A stretch of DNA of 64,000 nt from Cyclina sinensis (GCA_012932295.1 JAAONU010000019.1:18175908-18239907); one strand, 5' to 3'; shown: positions 14,207-26,330, counted from the first letter of the stretch. Notes: generated by a model not told the origin, from the sequence alone. Numbers and translations: made by a program.

Positions 14207-16325
14207 CTAAAATGTTATGAACTCCACAGATAAACTATCAAATATCTATAAAGATTTTGTAATTAAGGTTTTTCTGTTTCTCCTGAAACTCTTTTACTCT
14301 TATATGAAAGCTGCGAGTTCAATACTCAAACTTTTGCGACAACAGTTAAAAGTCCTATTGTTTTAAAATCAGCTGATAAATAATTATGTCTGCCTAAAAC
14401 AAGGTGTTACAGATCTATGGTCAGGACGTGTGATATAAAGTATCATAAAGAAACAATCAAGCTTGTCATTGACACAGCTCATCAATGTCACACAAACGCA
14501 TTGATCTTAAATCCCACCCTTCTCCTCCATACCGTCATCTGATTAGCTGACTGGTCGCAAAATTAATCAGTCATGCATGACTGGCTCTAACTGTTTAACA
14601 GTATCAAAGAATTAACACCATATAGATGTAATTCATTGTCTTTCGAGATGTCGTCTGCTAACAGGTAAAATTTGGCGTTTGACAAATGTGTTTGCTTCGG
14701 TCATGCATTAAAGAGCTATAGAGCTGTATCTTATTATTACAAAAGCTTTGACTTAATGTAATTTACCAACGAGATGTATCAATGAAGAAAAAACATAGCG
14801 TTTTTCTACTTTCATTAAAACGGGCTTACATAATTGTAAAATAATATTGTCTTATATAGTAGAACAATGTCAAGCTGTTAGCTAGTTTTTCATTGCAAAA
14901 ATCATTGTTAAAGCTTCAACTCTTTGACTTAAACTGCATTACACTTACCTTCCTAAATTTTGTAAAAATCAAAAACAAAACTGGCTTAAAATACTTCTGA
15001 TTCAGCTCAAATATGACAGTTATAATGAAAGAGCCCTTGTCTGGTTTAACGGCAGTTAATTTAATTTAATTTTTAACAATGTCATTGCAATATTTTGTGG
15101 TTCCAAAAACCTAAAAGTTCTGATTTTATATAAATGGAACACTCAAGTTTGATGATCCTTCATGATTTTGTGGAAACTAAGAAATCAAAACATGCATACT
15201 AATACACACGGCTGAGATGCTTTCTGTCTGCCTTTGGTGCTAATTCAAATCTAAAGAATTTCTAATTATTTTTCAGCATTTTCGATTCACTCAATTAAAG
15301 GAATTTCTGCAGGAATAATCATCACAACAAATAAAATGTATACTGCAAACAAAAATTATAGTTTCAAAGAAAAAATTCATAGAAGAGAACGGTACTGTTT
15401 AGAAAAAGACGCAGAATTTTTCTATTTTTTTGCAACAAAACTTGTGCTGTAACAGACACGAGTGTGAATCAATTTGCACTAATTAGCATGACAGGTTGGT
15501 TTAAGTTGAACGTTCTGGAGTAATTAAAGCAAAGGATCGCCATTTTTCAAGTGTCATTGTTTTAACCTTAGGGTACGGCTCAAATCAATTTGTAACTGTT
15601 CAACACACACTGCGATCAACAAAGGTAGATTTATAACCAAACGCATCGGTTTCGTCTTATTGAGGTGAACTCCCCACGTATTTTAGATAGGTAATTTATC
15701 CCAATCTTAAGAAAATAACCACCTTAATTAATGAAAGAGAAACTTAATTGCAACTGCCATCGGCAGATGCAATTTTCTTTGAAAATATGTATACATAAAA
15801 ATCAAAATGAACATAATTTTTTCATTCTGAATTAACTTACTGGTTTTCTTCAACAAGACAAGTGCTTGGTAGCAACTGCTGCTGCTAATCTTAGGATTTT
15901 CATCAGTTAACGACAATTTTCATACGAAACAAATTGCTATGTTAATTAAAAAATTCAGTCTGTGTACTGGTGGTTTTAATGAAGAAGAGCAATTTTCTAA
16001 ATATGTCACATAAAAACTGAAAATGACCTATACATAACAGCCAGATAAAATGCCAAAAGTGAATGCATGACTTGTGTTTTAAATAAATGTCTTAACATGC
16101 AAAATTACAGAAAGAAGTCATGTTTGGTGAAATTTTCTATATATATTAAATAATATATTTTCATTAAACCTTTCTTCCTGGGTGAACGGCAGATATACTT
16201 AACCAAAAGTGAATCTCAGTTAAACCAGAAAGTGTCAGAAAAAAAACTTGTCCTAGACACAATGAATTATTTATGAGTGATTCTCTCTGCAGTAAATTTA
16301 TACAACCATTCTGACTGGTTATTAC
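14207..16325 (-). other. CUX1 intron between exons d and e
   Basis: This 2.1-kb intron is AT-rich and unique. I see no repeat, RNA gene or hidden exon in it. Confidence 0.75.
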
Positions 16326-16393
16326 CTCGGCAACTGCTTCAACCTTGTCTTCACCTTCTTTTAAACGTTCTCGCAACTGCTTTATTGTCACTT
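16326..16393 (-). CDS. CUX1: CUX1/CASP internal exon d
   Basis: This 68-nt exon has two bases completing a Glu codon and then 22 codons: VTIKQLRERLKEGEDKVEAV followed by AE. The recalled family segment is [20 protein letters not shown], with VTIK conserved. The acceptor is ttttcag and the donor GAG/gtaata. It leaves in phase 0. The 130 bp just upstream in transcript order (16394-16520) form an 18-bp tandem repeat, in which each unit carries a pyrimidine run ending TTTTAG or a variant. Several acceptor-like AGs therefore precede the true one, the nearest about 20 nt away. Confidence 0.93.
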
Positions 16394-16520
16394 CTGAAAA
16401 ATATAATAAAATCCTAAAATGTAACAAAATACTAAAATGTTATTAAATCCTAAAATATATCAAAATTCCTAAAATACAGTAAAATCTCAAAATATTAAAA
16501 AATCCTTAAATATAATAAAA
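16394..16520. repeat. 18-bp tandem repeat of acceptor-like sequence beside exon d
   Basis: CTAAAA or near variants recur at about 16414, 16432, 16450, 16469, 16487 and 16505, a period of 18-19 bp. Read on the minus strand the unit is a T-rich run ending in TTTTAG followed by GATTTTA. The array ends at the true acceptor ttttcag/AAG of exon d. It probably arose by duplication of the polypyrimidine tract. Confidence 0.85.
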
Positions 16521-16849
16521 TCTTATGATAAACAAGAGCAATCAGTGATCACCTGTTGCCTGAAAATAGCCATTAAGCAGTTGTATAACGGGTGATTAGA
16601 CAGTTTGTTGGAAATGTAAACTGAGGTACTGATCAATCCAGTAACATTTCTTTCAAAGTGCATCGCAGTATAAGAGAAGTAGTCCATCCAAACTTTAATA
16701 ATAAAAATCATTAAAGGGCCATAACTCTGACAAAATCATTGAACTGGAAAATACAGAAGACATGCATTACTAGACTTGGTACTGATCATTCCTGTAAACT
16801 TTGGATGAAATTGCTCTAGTACTTATTGAGGACTAGTCCGGACAAGTTT

Positions 16850-16890
16850 TGTGACAGAGGGACAGATGGACAGACAGACAGACGACAGAG
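16850..16890. repeat. GACA-rich simple repeat in a dispersed-type context
   Basis: GACTAGTCCGGACAAGTTTT is followed by GTGACAGAGGGACAGATGGA and CAGACAGACAGACGACAGAG. I recall such a unit recurring in bivalve DNA as part of a short non-autonomous element, but no ends are visible here. Confidence 0.45.
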
Positions 16891-17746
16891 AAGTGATTCT
16901 TATAATTATGTTGCGCTACTTTGTAGCAGGCGACACAATAAAACTGTACTATTGGGAGAGTGTCTGTGTGCTACTCAATTTTTTGGATTAAAACATGACA
17001 AATATGAGCTATGGTAGTTTCTTCCTACAATATAAGGATACATATTGAAATAAGTAATACAGTAATTATGGAGTCTCAGTACCCAGCCTTTCTATAACTG
17101 CATTCACAAGTGCTTTGTAAGACTTAACTTTTCTATTGTACAAAATGTCTACTGCTGTAAAATATAACCATGTTAATATCTACAAAAAACTACAACAACA
17201 ACAACAATAAAAACTTGTTTAATCCCCTCATTTAAACCATTAAAGAGATTAAATTCATGAAATTTTATAAAGAGATACCAAACAATACAATCCAAATCTT
17301 ACAACAAATTTGTTAGAAATCGGAAACAACAATTTATGCACTAACTTTTCCCTGATTTTCCACATTCAATATATCTATCTACATCTACATCTGTAGGCTT
17401 ATTAATTTCTTGATCAATATGAAATGAGGATAAAAATCAATGTATATGAAACCCTTGTTTGTATACCACATGTCTATATTCTACAAAACCTGCTAACTGG
17501 ATACTATTGATTTCTAAATGAAACATGAAAATGAAGCTTCAAATAACAATTAGTTTTAATATTAATTATTTTTGTATTAGAAATAGCTTTCCCGTTCCTA
17601 GTCTTAGAGGACACTTATAGTATATATAGAACATCTCTTTCTTTTGTGTGCTGTGAATTATATTATATTAATCAATTAAATAATCTTTTTCAGTTCTTCT
17701 AATGCTACACCATCTTTTGGTTTTCTCAAATTCTCTTAAAGATACG

Positions 17747-17774
17747 CAACAACAACAACAACAACAACAACAAA
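17747..17774. repeat. (CAA)n microsatellite
   Basis: About nine CAA units. On the minus strand this is a TTG/TGT/GTT run, which makes a poly-cysteine stretch in a spurious frame. Confidence 0.95.
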
Positions 17775-18902
17775 AGTGCGAATATTTCCTTCTTTGAAAG
17801 AATTTAGTATTTAGGCATTCAAAAAAGATCCGTTTCAAATGCCAGATGTTATGACTGCTAAAATGAAGCAAGTGGTTAACCATTAGACTAATATTCCAAG
17901 GTTTGCATGTCTGAACCTCTCCATCTGCCTTTCGTAAATTTAAAAGTTATCTGGATATTAAACTAAGGTATATTTTATCATTGTTTGCACTTCCAAAAAC
18001 TGTCTTGATTTGGGGTACCTTCATTTACCTTACATTAAGTGCAAAAAAATCTAAAATCACTAAATTGTCCACCGACTTCAGATGATCAGTGGTATTTCTT
18101 AAAACTTTAGTTTTAATCATGTTTAATCTGTTTTAAATTGACTCAAGTATTTATCTGTTATTGTGGAAAAATAATATCTTTAAACAACCACCCATACCCA
18201 ATTTTTGTCAGTCAAGTCCTACTCCTGAGGATTATCTCCCTTTGCAAAAGTATTTGCCCTATTTTACTGATCACAGAAGCTTCACTACTGGGAATTCCCC
18301 TTTGTTCAATCATTAATTCCAATACAAAGAGTAATTACATAAACCCATGTCATTTATAAGAGCACCCATCAATAAATCTTGTTCAGATTTCAAAACTCTA
18401 TGGAGAAGTGAATATGTTTGAAATATTGTCTTTCAAAACTATGTCCATTGTCAATAATTATCAGAATTATCAATCTTTGTTGTATTCTTTGTGATGATAT
18501 TATAGAACAGGCATAAAATGAACAAACAGTACCATACTTATTCCAAAATATTCACGTTTTTAAATTAAAAATTTATAAAATGTAAGTCTTAGCTCTAAGT
18601 TATCTGCTCTTAATTATTTCTATGATATCGAACCCATGCAGTCATTCAACAACAGATCTTCAAGGAATATTTTTCTTGTTTTAACTAAGACACAGTATTT
18701 TCCCACTTTTCTAGTTCTCAAAATGATATATGTAGATACATTGTAAACTGTAAGATGAAAACTAGCTGTTTCCCCAAATAATTATTGAAATGTACATCAT
18801 TCATACTTTCAGTCATCAGTGATCGTCAGAAGCTTTGAAAGCTTGCAGGACATTTGTGCTAACAAAACTGTTAAGGGTACTTGCACCCAACTTAAAAAAT
18901 AC

Positions 18903-19121
18903 ATGAAAAGTATCATTTATCAATACAGAAGAGCAGACTTTCTATATAGTTTCCTGACACTAATTTAACAAATCCTCTTCTGCCATTTATTCTTCATTGG
19001 CCATCTTTAAAAAAAATGTATGAAAAATATCATTTAACAATATAAAAGAAGGGATTTTCTATATAGTTTTTCTGACAATAATTTAACAAATCCTCCTTTG
19101 CCATTTATTTTTCATTGACCA
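18903..19121. repeat. 117-bp direct tandem pair
   Basis: Copies begin at 18903 and 19020 and share ATGAAAA.TATCATTTA, TTTCTATATAGTTT, AATTTAACAAATCCTC and GCCATTTATT blocks with moderate divergence. No function is apparent. Confidence 0.85.
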
Positions 19122-19300
19122 AAAAAGTCATCGGAAATCTACCTCTGATTCCTCAGTGGTATACAAACAGCATATTTCTTCCATTATCCCTAGAAGCTTC
19201 TTTCGATATTTGCTGCCAACGATCAGTTTAGCCTTAGACCACTGGGAAAATACATATCGAACAAATTAACAAAAATTACTGTCTCTAGACTTCTACATCC

Positions 19301-19540
19301 TGATTAGTTCAGGCGTTAAGATGTCTGAATTCTCCCTTTGAAATCCAAGACCTAAGACTGCTTTCTGTTCAATTTACACAATGATTAGTTCAGGAGTTAA
19401 GATGTCTGAATTTTCCCTTTGATATCCAAGACCTAAGACTGCTTTCTGTTCAATTTACACAATGATTAGTTCAGGAGTTAAGATGTCTGAATTCTCCCTT
19501 TGATATCCAAGACCTAAGACTGCTTTCTGTTCAATTTACA
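19301..19540. repeat. 81-bp tandem repeat, three copies
   Basis: TGATTAGTTCAGG starts at 19301, 19382 and 19463, an exact 81-bp period. The copies are almost identical through the AAGATGTCTGAATT, CCAAGACCTAAGACTGC and TTCTGTTCAATTTACAC blocks. Low divergence implies recent duplication. Confidence 0.95.
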
Positions 19541-21860
19541 CATTTCCTAGTATTAGTAACAATTTCATTATTAAAAAACTGTACATTTTAAACAGTTTCT
19601 CGAGCTTTTCAATATGGCATTTTTGCTCAGAACCTATCAATCCAGCACCAAATGCATTGACCAAATGGTTACTAGTATTGCATGACAAAGATAACATTTT
19701 ATGTTTTGTAGAGATTCTTCTGGAAAATGGCAAGATATCTGCTAATTACAAATGAAATGATGCTACTACTAGAATAAATATAATGACACAAAGGCTTGTC
19801 AAAATTTAAGTAATATCTGCAGCGTGATTTTTCAAGTTTATATGATTTCTACTGCCTCATGTGGGTCAATTTGTTTTGAATTTTGTGTTCATATTTTCGA
19901 AAACTGTGCCCTGCAAATTCCTATCAGCCGTGAAACAACTAATATTAACAAACTTATAAGAATATTTCAATTTCTGAAAAAAAGGTACATTTAATAAAAT
20001 CACTGTGGTAATTTATTTTATCAAACCAAAACCTCTTATATAAATGACATAATATGGTGCATAAATTATCTAACAAATTCAAAATTCTCAAAACAATTCA
20101 GAAAACAGAAGTTTCTAAAATCACCTGTCTAGCGTCTTAACGCAACATCAATTTAGTAACAGCGAGATATTAAACATTATTTCCTTCATGTCGAGTTAAA
20201 CGTCAACTTGATATATAAATTATCATTTTCAGTCTATATTTCATTTTTGTCTAGATGCACATCTTAATCAAACTGACATTTACAATGAAAACTTTCAAAA
20301 TCTGCGACAATTTACATAAAAGGGGCAAGAAACGGTCATTTACTGACCTGGATTATAAATTAAATAACAGTTCTGGAAAATTTTAACACAATCTTAGATG
20401 TGATAGCTATATTCTAAGCTATTTTTTCCCTCCTTTTCTCTCAATTTTTCACAGAACTTAATATTAACAACCTTAATAAATAAATAAAACCTTTTAACTT
20501 CAAATAATAATTAAAAGCAACCTTATGCCTTGCAAATGCATTTGGTTCAGACTAGAAATATCCAGCAATAACACTGGTTTGATTGGATGCTAAATTTTCA
20601 CTTTGTGAAAACAGGTAATTGCTTCTGGTCTGGTTATCTCCCTTGCACTGCAATTTTATGTATCAGTCTTTCAGACATTGTGTCTAGTATGTCTTGTATG
20701 ATAAAAATGGACTACCTTATTACTTTAAAAAGTATGCATGAAAATGCTCAATAAAACTACAAAAGGTTGAAAGATTTCATACACTTATGAACAGGAAAAT
20801 GCATCAGTCCCTCTCTAAAGCATATAATGATTCATGAACTTTTATATTTCCAAGTTGATCGTTAAATTATACACTTTCCAAAATTCGCCAAATGTCATAT
20901 TTAATGTTTCGATCATAATAAACCGAAACAAATGGGGCAGTTCCTGTGAGCAAGTAATCTGTTTAAATGTCAAAATTTGTCACCGATCATTTATGGCAAA
21001 CCATTGACAAAAATCAATGGGCTTTTACAGCCGAAATATCTCGTCCGAAAATGTCACCGGAATCATTATTATACAAATGATTATCATATCAAATGCTGAA
21101 ATAGTTTTCTTATTTAAATCAATCATAACTACCAACTATATATTCTATTCTGCATATTGTCCCAGCATGGAAATTGTAGAAAAATGAGTTTTTATATACA
21201 GCAATCATGAAAACATTTATTGACTGCTCAGAGCAATACTATCGTATCTCCATCCAATTTGATATAAAGTTACAACAGTTTTCCACTCTTCAATCTTTAT
21301 GTTCTGTTACTGATTTCTATAATATGGAAAACAATCATTTAGCAGTGAAAACCATTACCGTAATGAAGAAAAACAAACACATACGGTATGTGTTATAACT
21401 AGTCAACCTAAACAAAGTTTATCGAAACTCTCATAAATATTTTGTCACTTTCTGCACATCTGAGTTTAAGTTCACTTGATTTATAGATGCATAAAAGATT
21501 AACTTTGACAGAAATTTGAACATTTTCAACAAGTATTCATAATTTTCTATCTTCTAAATAATAAAATCATTTTCAAACATGGTCATATTTTCACAAGATT
21601 TTTTTTTACATTTAATCAGCCTTTTGTTAGATTACTCTTGAGTGAATAACAGTTATGATCTAAATTGTGTAGTCTATCCCCAATCTACATTGCTTGTTAG
21701 TCTAACAGTAAATGAAAAGAATGTTAAAAATGAAGCTGAGATCTAACATCCCTCAACCCGTAAGACCTTCTTTCCACTTATATTAACCTTTGAGTTGTTT
21801 AATAACCCCTATATTACTGTCTCCTAATTGCTGACCCCTAAATCATAACCTGGTACAAAC

Positions 21861-21998
21861 CTTGATTCTTCACTTCTGCAAACTCGTGGTTGTATTCCTC
21901 TAATGTTTCTCTCAGCTGCTTGTTTTCAATCTCCAGGTCTCCAACACGATGTGCTTTCTTCTGGATCTGAAGGGCATAGTCTAACACTGGTACAGGAT
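21861..21998 (-). CDS. CUX1: CUX1/CASP internal exon c
   Basis: The exon is 138 nt: two bases finishing an Asp codon, 45 codons, and one base carried over. The product runs [20 protein letters not shown], then [20 protein letters not shown], then AEVKNQ. The recalled human equivalent is PDPVPALDLGQQLQ and [22 protein letters not shown], so LRETLEEYN and EFAEVKNQ are essentially identical. Heptad-like spacing of Leu, Ile and Val agrees with coiled coil. The acceptor reads tttgtag and the donor G/gtttgt, a weaker GT than its neighbours. The carried G joins AA of the next exon to give Glu. The intron on its 5' side holds the 51-bp and 33-bp minisatellites. Confidence 0.95.
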
Positions 21999-22188
21999 CT
22001 ACAAACAGAGAAATCAGGATACAAAGATGTACAACATGCACATACATGACAGGATTTTAATATAGAAATATGTGAAGACATGATTGTATCTTACATACTA
22101 TAGCCTTGCAGCCTTGTTCTAACTAGATGCAGAGGACTACAGTTTCGAGTGCTGGACTCCTGTTTCTAAAGGTCACTAGTTCAAATCC

Positions 22189-22357
22189 CACCAGGGAAGA
22201 GGTTGTGGGTTTCAAGTCCCACTGCAGGATCTCACAATGACTTTCACATGCCTACACCACCAGGGATAAGGTCAAGGGTTCAAGTCCCTAGAAAGGATCT
22301 CACAATGACTTCGACCTGCCTCCACCACCAGGGATGAGGTCATTGGTTCAAGTCAAA
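22189..22357 (+). repeat. 68-bp tandem repeat carrying tRNA B-box-like motifs
   Basis: CCACCAGGGA recurs at 22189, 22257 and 22325 and AGGATCTCAC at 22226 and 22294, giving a 68-bp period over about 2.5 copies. Each unit contains a GGTTCAAGTCC-like motif resembling an RNA polymerase III B box. A further AGTTCAAATCCCACC lies at the left edge, where 22155-22195 looks like the end of a tRNA-derived SINE head. No complete cloverleaf tRNA is visible. Confidence 0.75.
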
Positions 22358-23795
22358 AGCCTTTTTTTTAGTATTTTTACTTGTCAGAGTTCCAGGATCC
22401 AGTAATTGCATATTATTCATGAAAATGACTAGAACCTCCTCTTCAATCAATGTAACACAACAAGCTTGAACTTAAGTATTTGATTTTTTCTAATGATCAC
22501 ATATACGTAATCAATTATTTAAATCAATAATTCCAATAAAATTAAGCAGTTATCAACTGGATAACTTTAGTTCAATAATTTACTATTTGATCAATAGTTA
22601 AGGACTTCATAAATATTTTAGGCTGAACACTGCAGAATTAGACAGTTGTATTTAGAGCTTTAGTTATAACCTTAAATTGTGTCAAGGCACTATCTTTTTA
22701 CCTTGTTGGTCACTCACTCCAAGTCCTAAAATTACTTTCCATCAGCATTAATTATTTTTCCCCAAAAATGTTTTTTCTGGTATTATTTCAATTTACCGAC
22801 CAAAAAAACAACACACAAACACACAAAACCATGAGATATTCATAACCCTTAAAAATGTTCATTACATGTCTGTTTAACTTAAAAACCAATGTATTATTTT
22901 CTGAACATTAAAGTTTCAAACTATTTACCCATAAAATTATCATAAAATCACCTCAGAATAATTACATTTCTTAATTTCTACAAAATAATGATAACAATTA
23001 TCTTCCTAGTGTTCTCAAAAGTATATAGATATGTGTAAATTAAGCAAGAATTAATTCTGTACTAACCCGCAAATTTCTAATCCTAACACAACATTCAAGC
23101 ATGCCTTTTTAAAAAGCCATATATCTCTCATTTGTTGTACATTTAACCATGCTATGAAATATTATCATCTCTGATACAATTGATAGTTTTATATGACCGG
23201 AACCTCCAAATATAGTCAATATTGTTCAATAAAAGCAAACACCACTGAATGTTATTTTATTCAATATATTGACAAATAAAATATTGATTATATTATAGGA
23301 ACTCCGTTTCCATGACGATTTGTAGGTCTAAGAATTGCTTGCAATATTGATTTCTCAATATTGAGATTTAGCTAATATTTTCATGAAGAAAGCAGTAATT
23401 TAGCAGGTTAGTTTACAACAATAAATCACGGCTTATGGATTTTTAAGCCAAGAAAAATATCAACAATTTAAGCTTTAAAACGATAAACATTTTTATGTAA
23501 CTTTTCAGTTTGCCTTAGATACTGTTAACCTATTTTTAAAGCATGACTTAATTTTCACTGGCTTACATTTTCCTAAATCATACAGAATGATGAAGTCCAA
23601 GAATGAACAAAGCTCAGAAAAAAGAGCTTATTTTTTTCTTTTTTAAGTAACTGTTCACATTGGCTGAAAATGAGTTATACTATAAACAAATGACCAATCA
23701 AACTCCAGAGATTACATACTGGTTAATGAAGACAGAGTCTTAAGTCCATGCATGCTATGGAACAAATCTGTTCTAACATTTATATAAGCTTACTT

Positions 23796-24950
23796 AACAG
23801 ATTTTTGGTGATATAGTTAATATAAACAGTAAGACTTTTGGTGTTATAGTCTAAATAAACAGTAAGACTTTTGGTGTTATAGTCTAAATAAACAGTAAGA
23901 CTTTTGGTGTAACAGCCTATGTAAACAATAAGATTTTTGGTCTTATAGTCTAAATAAACAGTAAGACTTTTGGTGTAATAGCCTATGTAAACAGTAAGGC
24001 TTTTGGTGTAATAGCCTATGTAAACAGTAAGGCTTTTGGTGTAACAGCCTATGTAAACAATAAGATTTTTGGTCTTATAGTCTAAACAAACAGTAAGGCT
24101 TTTGGTGTAATAGCCTATGTAAACAGTAAGACTTTTGGTGAATATAACCTATATAAACAGTAAGAATTTTGGTGGTATAGTCTATATAAACAGTAAGACT
24201 TCTGGTTATATAACCTATATAAACAGTAAGAATTTTAGTGATAAAGCCTATATAAACAGTAGGATTTGGTAATATAACCTATATAAACAGTAAGAATTTT
24301 AGTGATAAAGGCTATATAAACAGTAGGATTTGGTAATATAACCTATATAAACTGAAAGAATTTTAGTGATAAAGCCTATATTAACAGTAGGATTTGGTAA
24401 TATAGCCTATATAAACTCTAAGACTTGGTAATATAACCTATATAAACAGTAAGACTTTTGGTTCTATAGCCAATATAGACAATAAGATTTTTGGTTCTAC
24501 AGCCTATATAAACGATTTTGGTGATATAGTCTATATTAACAGTAAGACTTTTGGTTATATAGCCTATATAAACAATAACACTTTTGGTGTTATTGCCTAT
24601 ATAAACAGTAAGACTTGATGATATAACTTATATAAACAGTAAGCATTTTGGTGATATAGCCTATATAATTTGGTTTAGTTTGGTCTATTGGGGTTTAACG
24701 CCAGTTTAAACAGCAGTGGTCATACCCCGGAGGTCAGTCCACCAAACAAGTGTTCCTGGGTATCCAACCAGATTATTAACCAATTTCTCTGCAAGTGACT
24801 GACTACTTCTTCACTTGCTTCAGAGGTGAGGGACAAATGACCTATAGATGCATTGTCTGAGATCAAGTAGCCTATATAAACAATTAAACATTTGGTGATA
24901 TAACCAATATAAACATTAAGATTTTGGGTGATATAGCCTTAATAAACAAA
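23796..24950. repeat. 33-bp minisatellite, about 30 copies
   Basis: A unit like ATAAACAGTAAGACTTTTGG plus TGTTATAGTCTA repeats every 33 bp (23822, 23855, 23888 and on), with 29-33-bp variants later. Subtypes (AGGCTTTTGGTGTAATAGCC and AGGATTTGGTAATATAACC) occur in blocks, implying local re-amplification. An unrelated element interrupts the array at 24667-24866 and the repeat resumes afterwards with a few diverged copies. Confidence 0.95.
24667..24866 (+). mobile_element. Interspersed GGGGTTTAACGCC-type element, copy 1
   Basis: About 200 bp of distinct composition interrupts the 33-bp array. It contains GGGGTTTAACGCCAGTTTAA, GGTCAGTCCACC, TGTTCCTGGGTATCCAACCA and later a TCTGCAAGTGACTG stretch. 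A second copy lies in reverse at 25413-25516. It has no coding capacity. The sequence TAGCCTATATA occurs on both sides, but this is also part of the minisatellite, so it cannot be called a target duplication. I recall similar sequence as abundant in bivalve genomes; that is memory, not a search. Confidence 0.7.
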
Positions 24951-25412
24951 ACTTTAGTTGAATTATTACCTCTTAAGAACTGCTGAACAACCTACAATGG
25001 GAATAAAAACATGCAGCTGCAAAGACCTGAGTGATGCTTATAAGCTTTTATTGCTCTTGGTTTAAACACTTTATTACTTGCAGTAGTAATCTATTGATTT
25101 CCACAAATTATTGATGATTATCAAACAGATCAAGTGTAATTTAACAAATCAAATAATTCAGTGCCCCCAATCAATACCCTAGCTCTGTAGGGTACAACAC
25201 CTTTCCAGTGGGCAGTCTATACAAAACTTGCTGTCAAATTTGCCAGACTTTCACAATCCAACATTTCTATTAACACCATTGGCATTATTATTGAAGGACC
25301 ATTCCCTCCAAGATGAAAATACAAAACTGTAATTCAATGTATTTGTCATGTCTAAAGGTGAACAGTTATATAACTGAATATAAAGAGTTACAAAACCTGT
25401 CAATAGCTCTGG

Positions 25413-25516
25413 TTTGATTTTGCTTAGATACCCAGGAACACTGGTTAGGTGGACTGACCGCCGAGATATGACCTTAGCTGTTAAAACTGGCATTTAACCC
25501 CAATAAAACCAATTGA
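25413..25516 (-). mobile_element. Interspersed GGGGTTTAACGCC-type element, copy 2 (5' part)
   Basis: Read on the minus strand this gives GGTTTTATTGGGGTTAAATGCC, then GGTCATATCTCGGCGGTCAG, TCCACCTAACCAGTGTTCCT and GGGTATC. It matches the first 110 bp or so of the 24667-24866 copy with scattered differences. It is in opposite orientation and lies about 550 bp away, so the two could pair in a transcript. Confidence 0.75.
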
Positions 25517-25984
25517 CTTTGCTTAACAATGTTATAGAGGAAGTACAGATCATTTAGCAATAATACTTTCATTACTGCTAAATTATCTGAACTTCCTCAA
25601 TAACATTTTAAGTTATGTGCCCTTGTCTTTTTCAGTTTCTGCAGACAAGTTTAGTATCCAATTTAATTTAGCATTCTGAAAATGAGTTTCATTGAAATAT
25701 TAGGAAGAAGTACTGATAAAATTTTGGAGCAAATCTGAATAATTAGATTATAGCCTATTATTTTTTCTTGCAATGAAATTAGGACTATCTTTTGTCACTG
25801 TTCTATTATTATACATGTGCATCTGAATTTTTTTTTTTTGGCAAAAGTCCATCAGCAAATAATAAACAGACAGTATGATTTCACAAACACTTAAAAGGGA
25901 GCAGACTTAGATGCTAAGTCTAAATGTCACATGTTATATGACAACTCGAGGGTGATTACTCAATTCATTCATTCACTTTTTGCT

Positions 25985-26330
25985 CAATTTCAGATTTAAG
26001 TCATTTGTATACTATCAATGTTGAGCTAAAAAATTTACATGGGAAGTCAGAGTCTAATTTGTACACCAAAGGACCTGTATATTTACGTCTGAGGTCTGTT
26101 TACACACAAAATGAGCTGTATATTTATGTCCGAGATCTGTTTACACACCAAATGAGCTGTATGTTTATGTCTGAGGTCTGTTTATACAAAAAATGAGCTG
26201 TATATTTATGTCTGAGATCTGTTTACACACCAAATGAGCTGTAGATTTATGTCTGAGGTCTGTCTACACACCAAATGAGCTATATATTTACATCCAAGGT
26301 CTGTTTATACACCTTCTATATTAAGGTAAC
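25985..26330. repeat. 41-bp minisatellite adjoining the 51-bp array
   Basis: Units carrying ATGAGCTGTATATTTATGTC and a GAGGTCTGTTTACACACCAA core repeat every 41 bp (26111, 26152, 26193, 26234, 26275). The left edge at 25998-26065 reads AAGTCATTTGTATAC, then TTGAGCTAAAAAATTTACAT, resembling the 51-bp unit. This array is probably an old, shortened derivative of the same sequence. Confidence 0.85.

Larger units (their letters stand above)
16394..21860 (-). other. CUX1 intron between exons c and d
   Basis: This intron of about 5.5 kb has its 3' end (16394-16520) formed by an 18-bp tandem repeat. It also holds a GACA-rich stretch (16850-16890), an ACA microsatellite (17747-17774), a 117-bp tandem pair (18903-19121) and an 81-bp triple repeat (19301-19540). 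The rest is AT-rich unique sequence. Confidence 0.8.

Noticed and set aside
17668..17883. Minus-strand frame with a run of cysteines
   Set aside because: The cysteine run is just the (CAA)n microsatellite read in antisense.
22155..22200. Possible tRNA gene
   Set aside because: Only the T-arm/B-box half is convincing. No acceptor stem or complete cloverleaf could be drawn.
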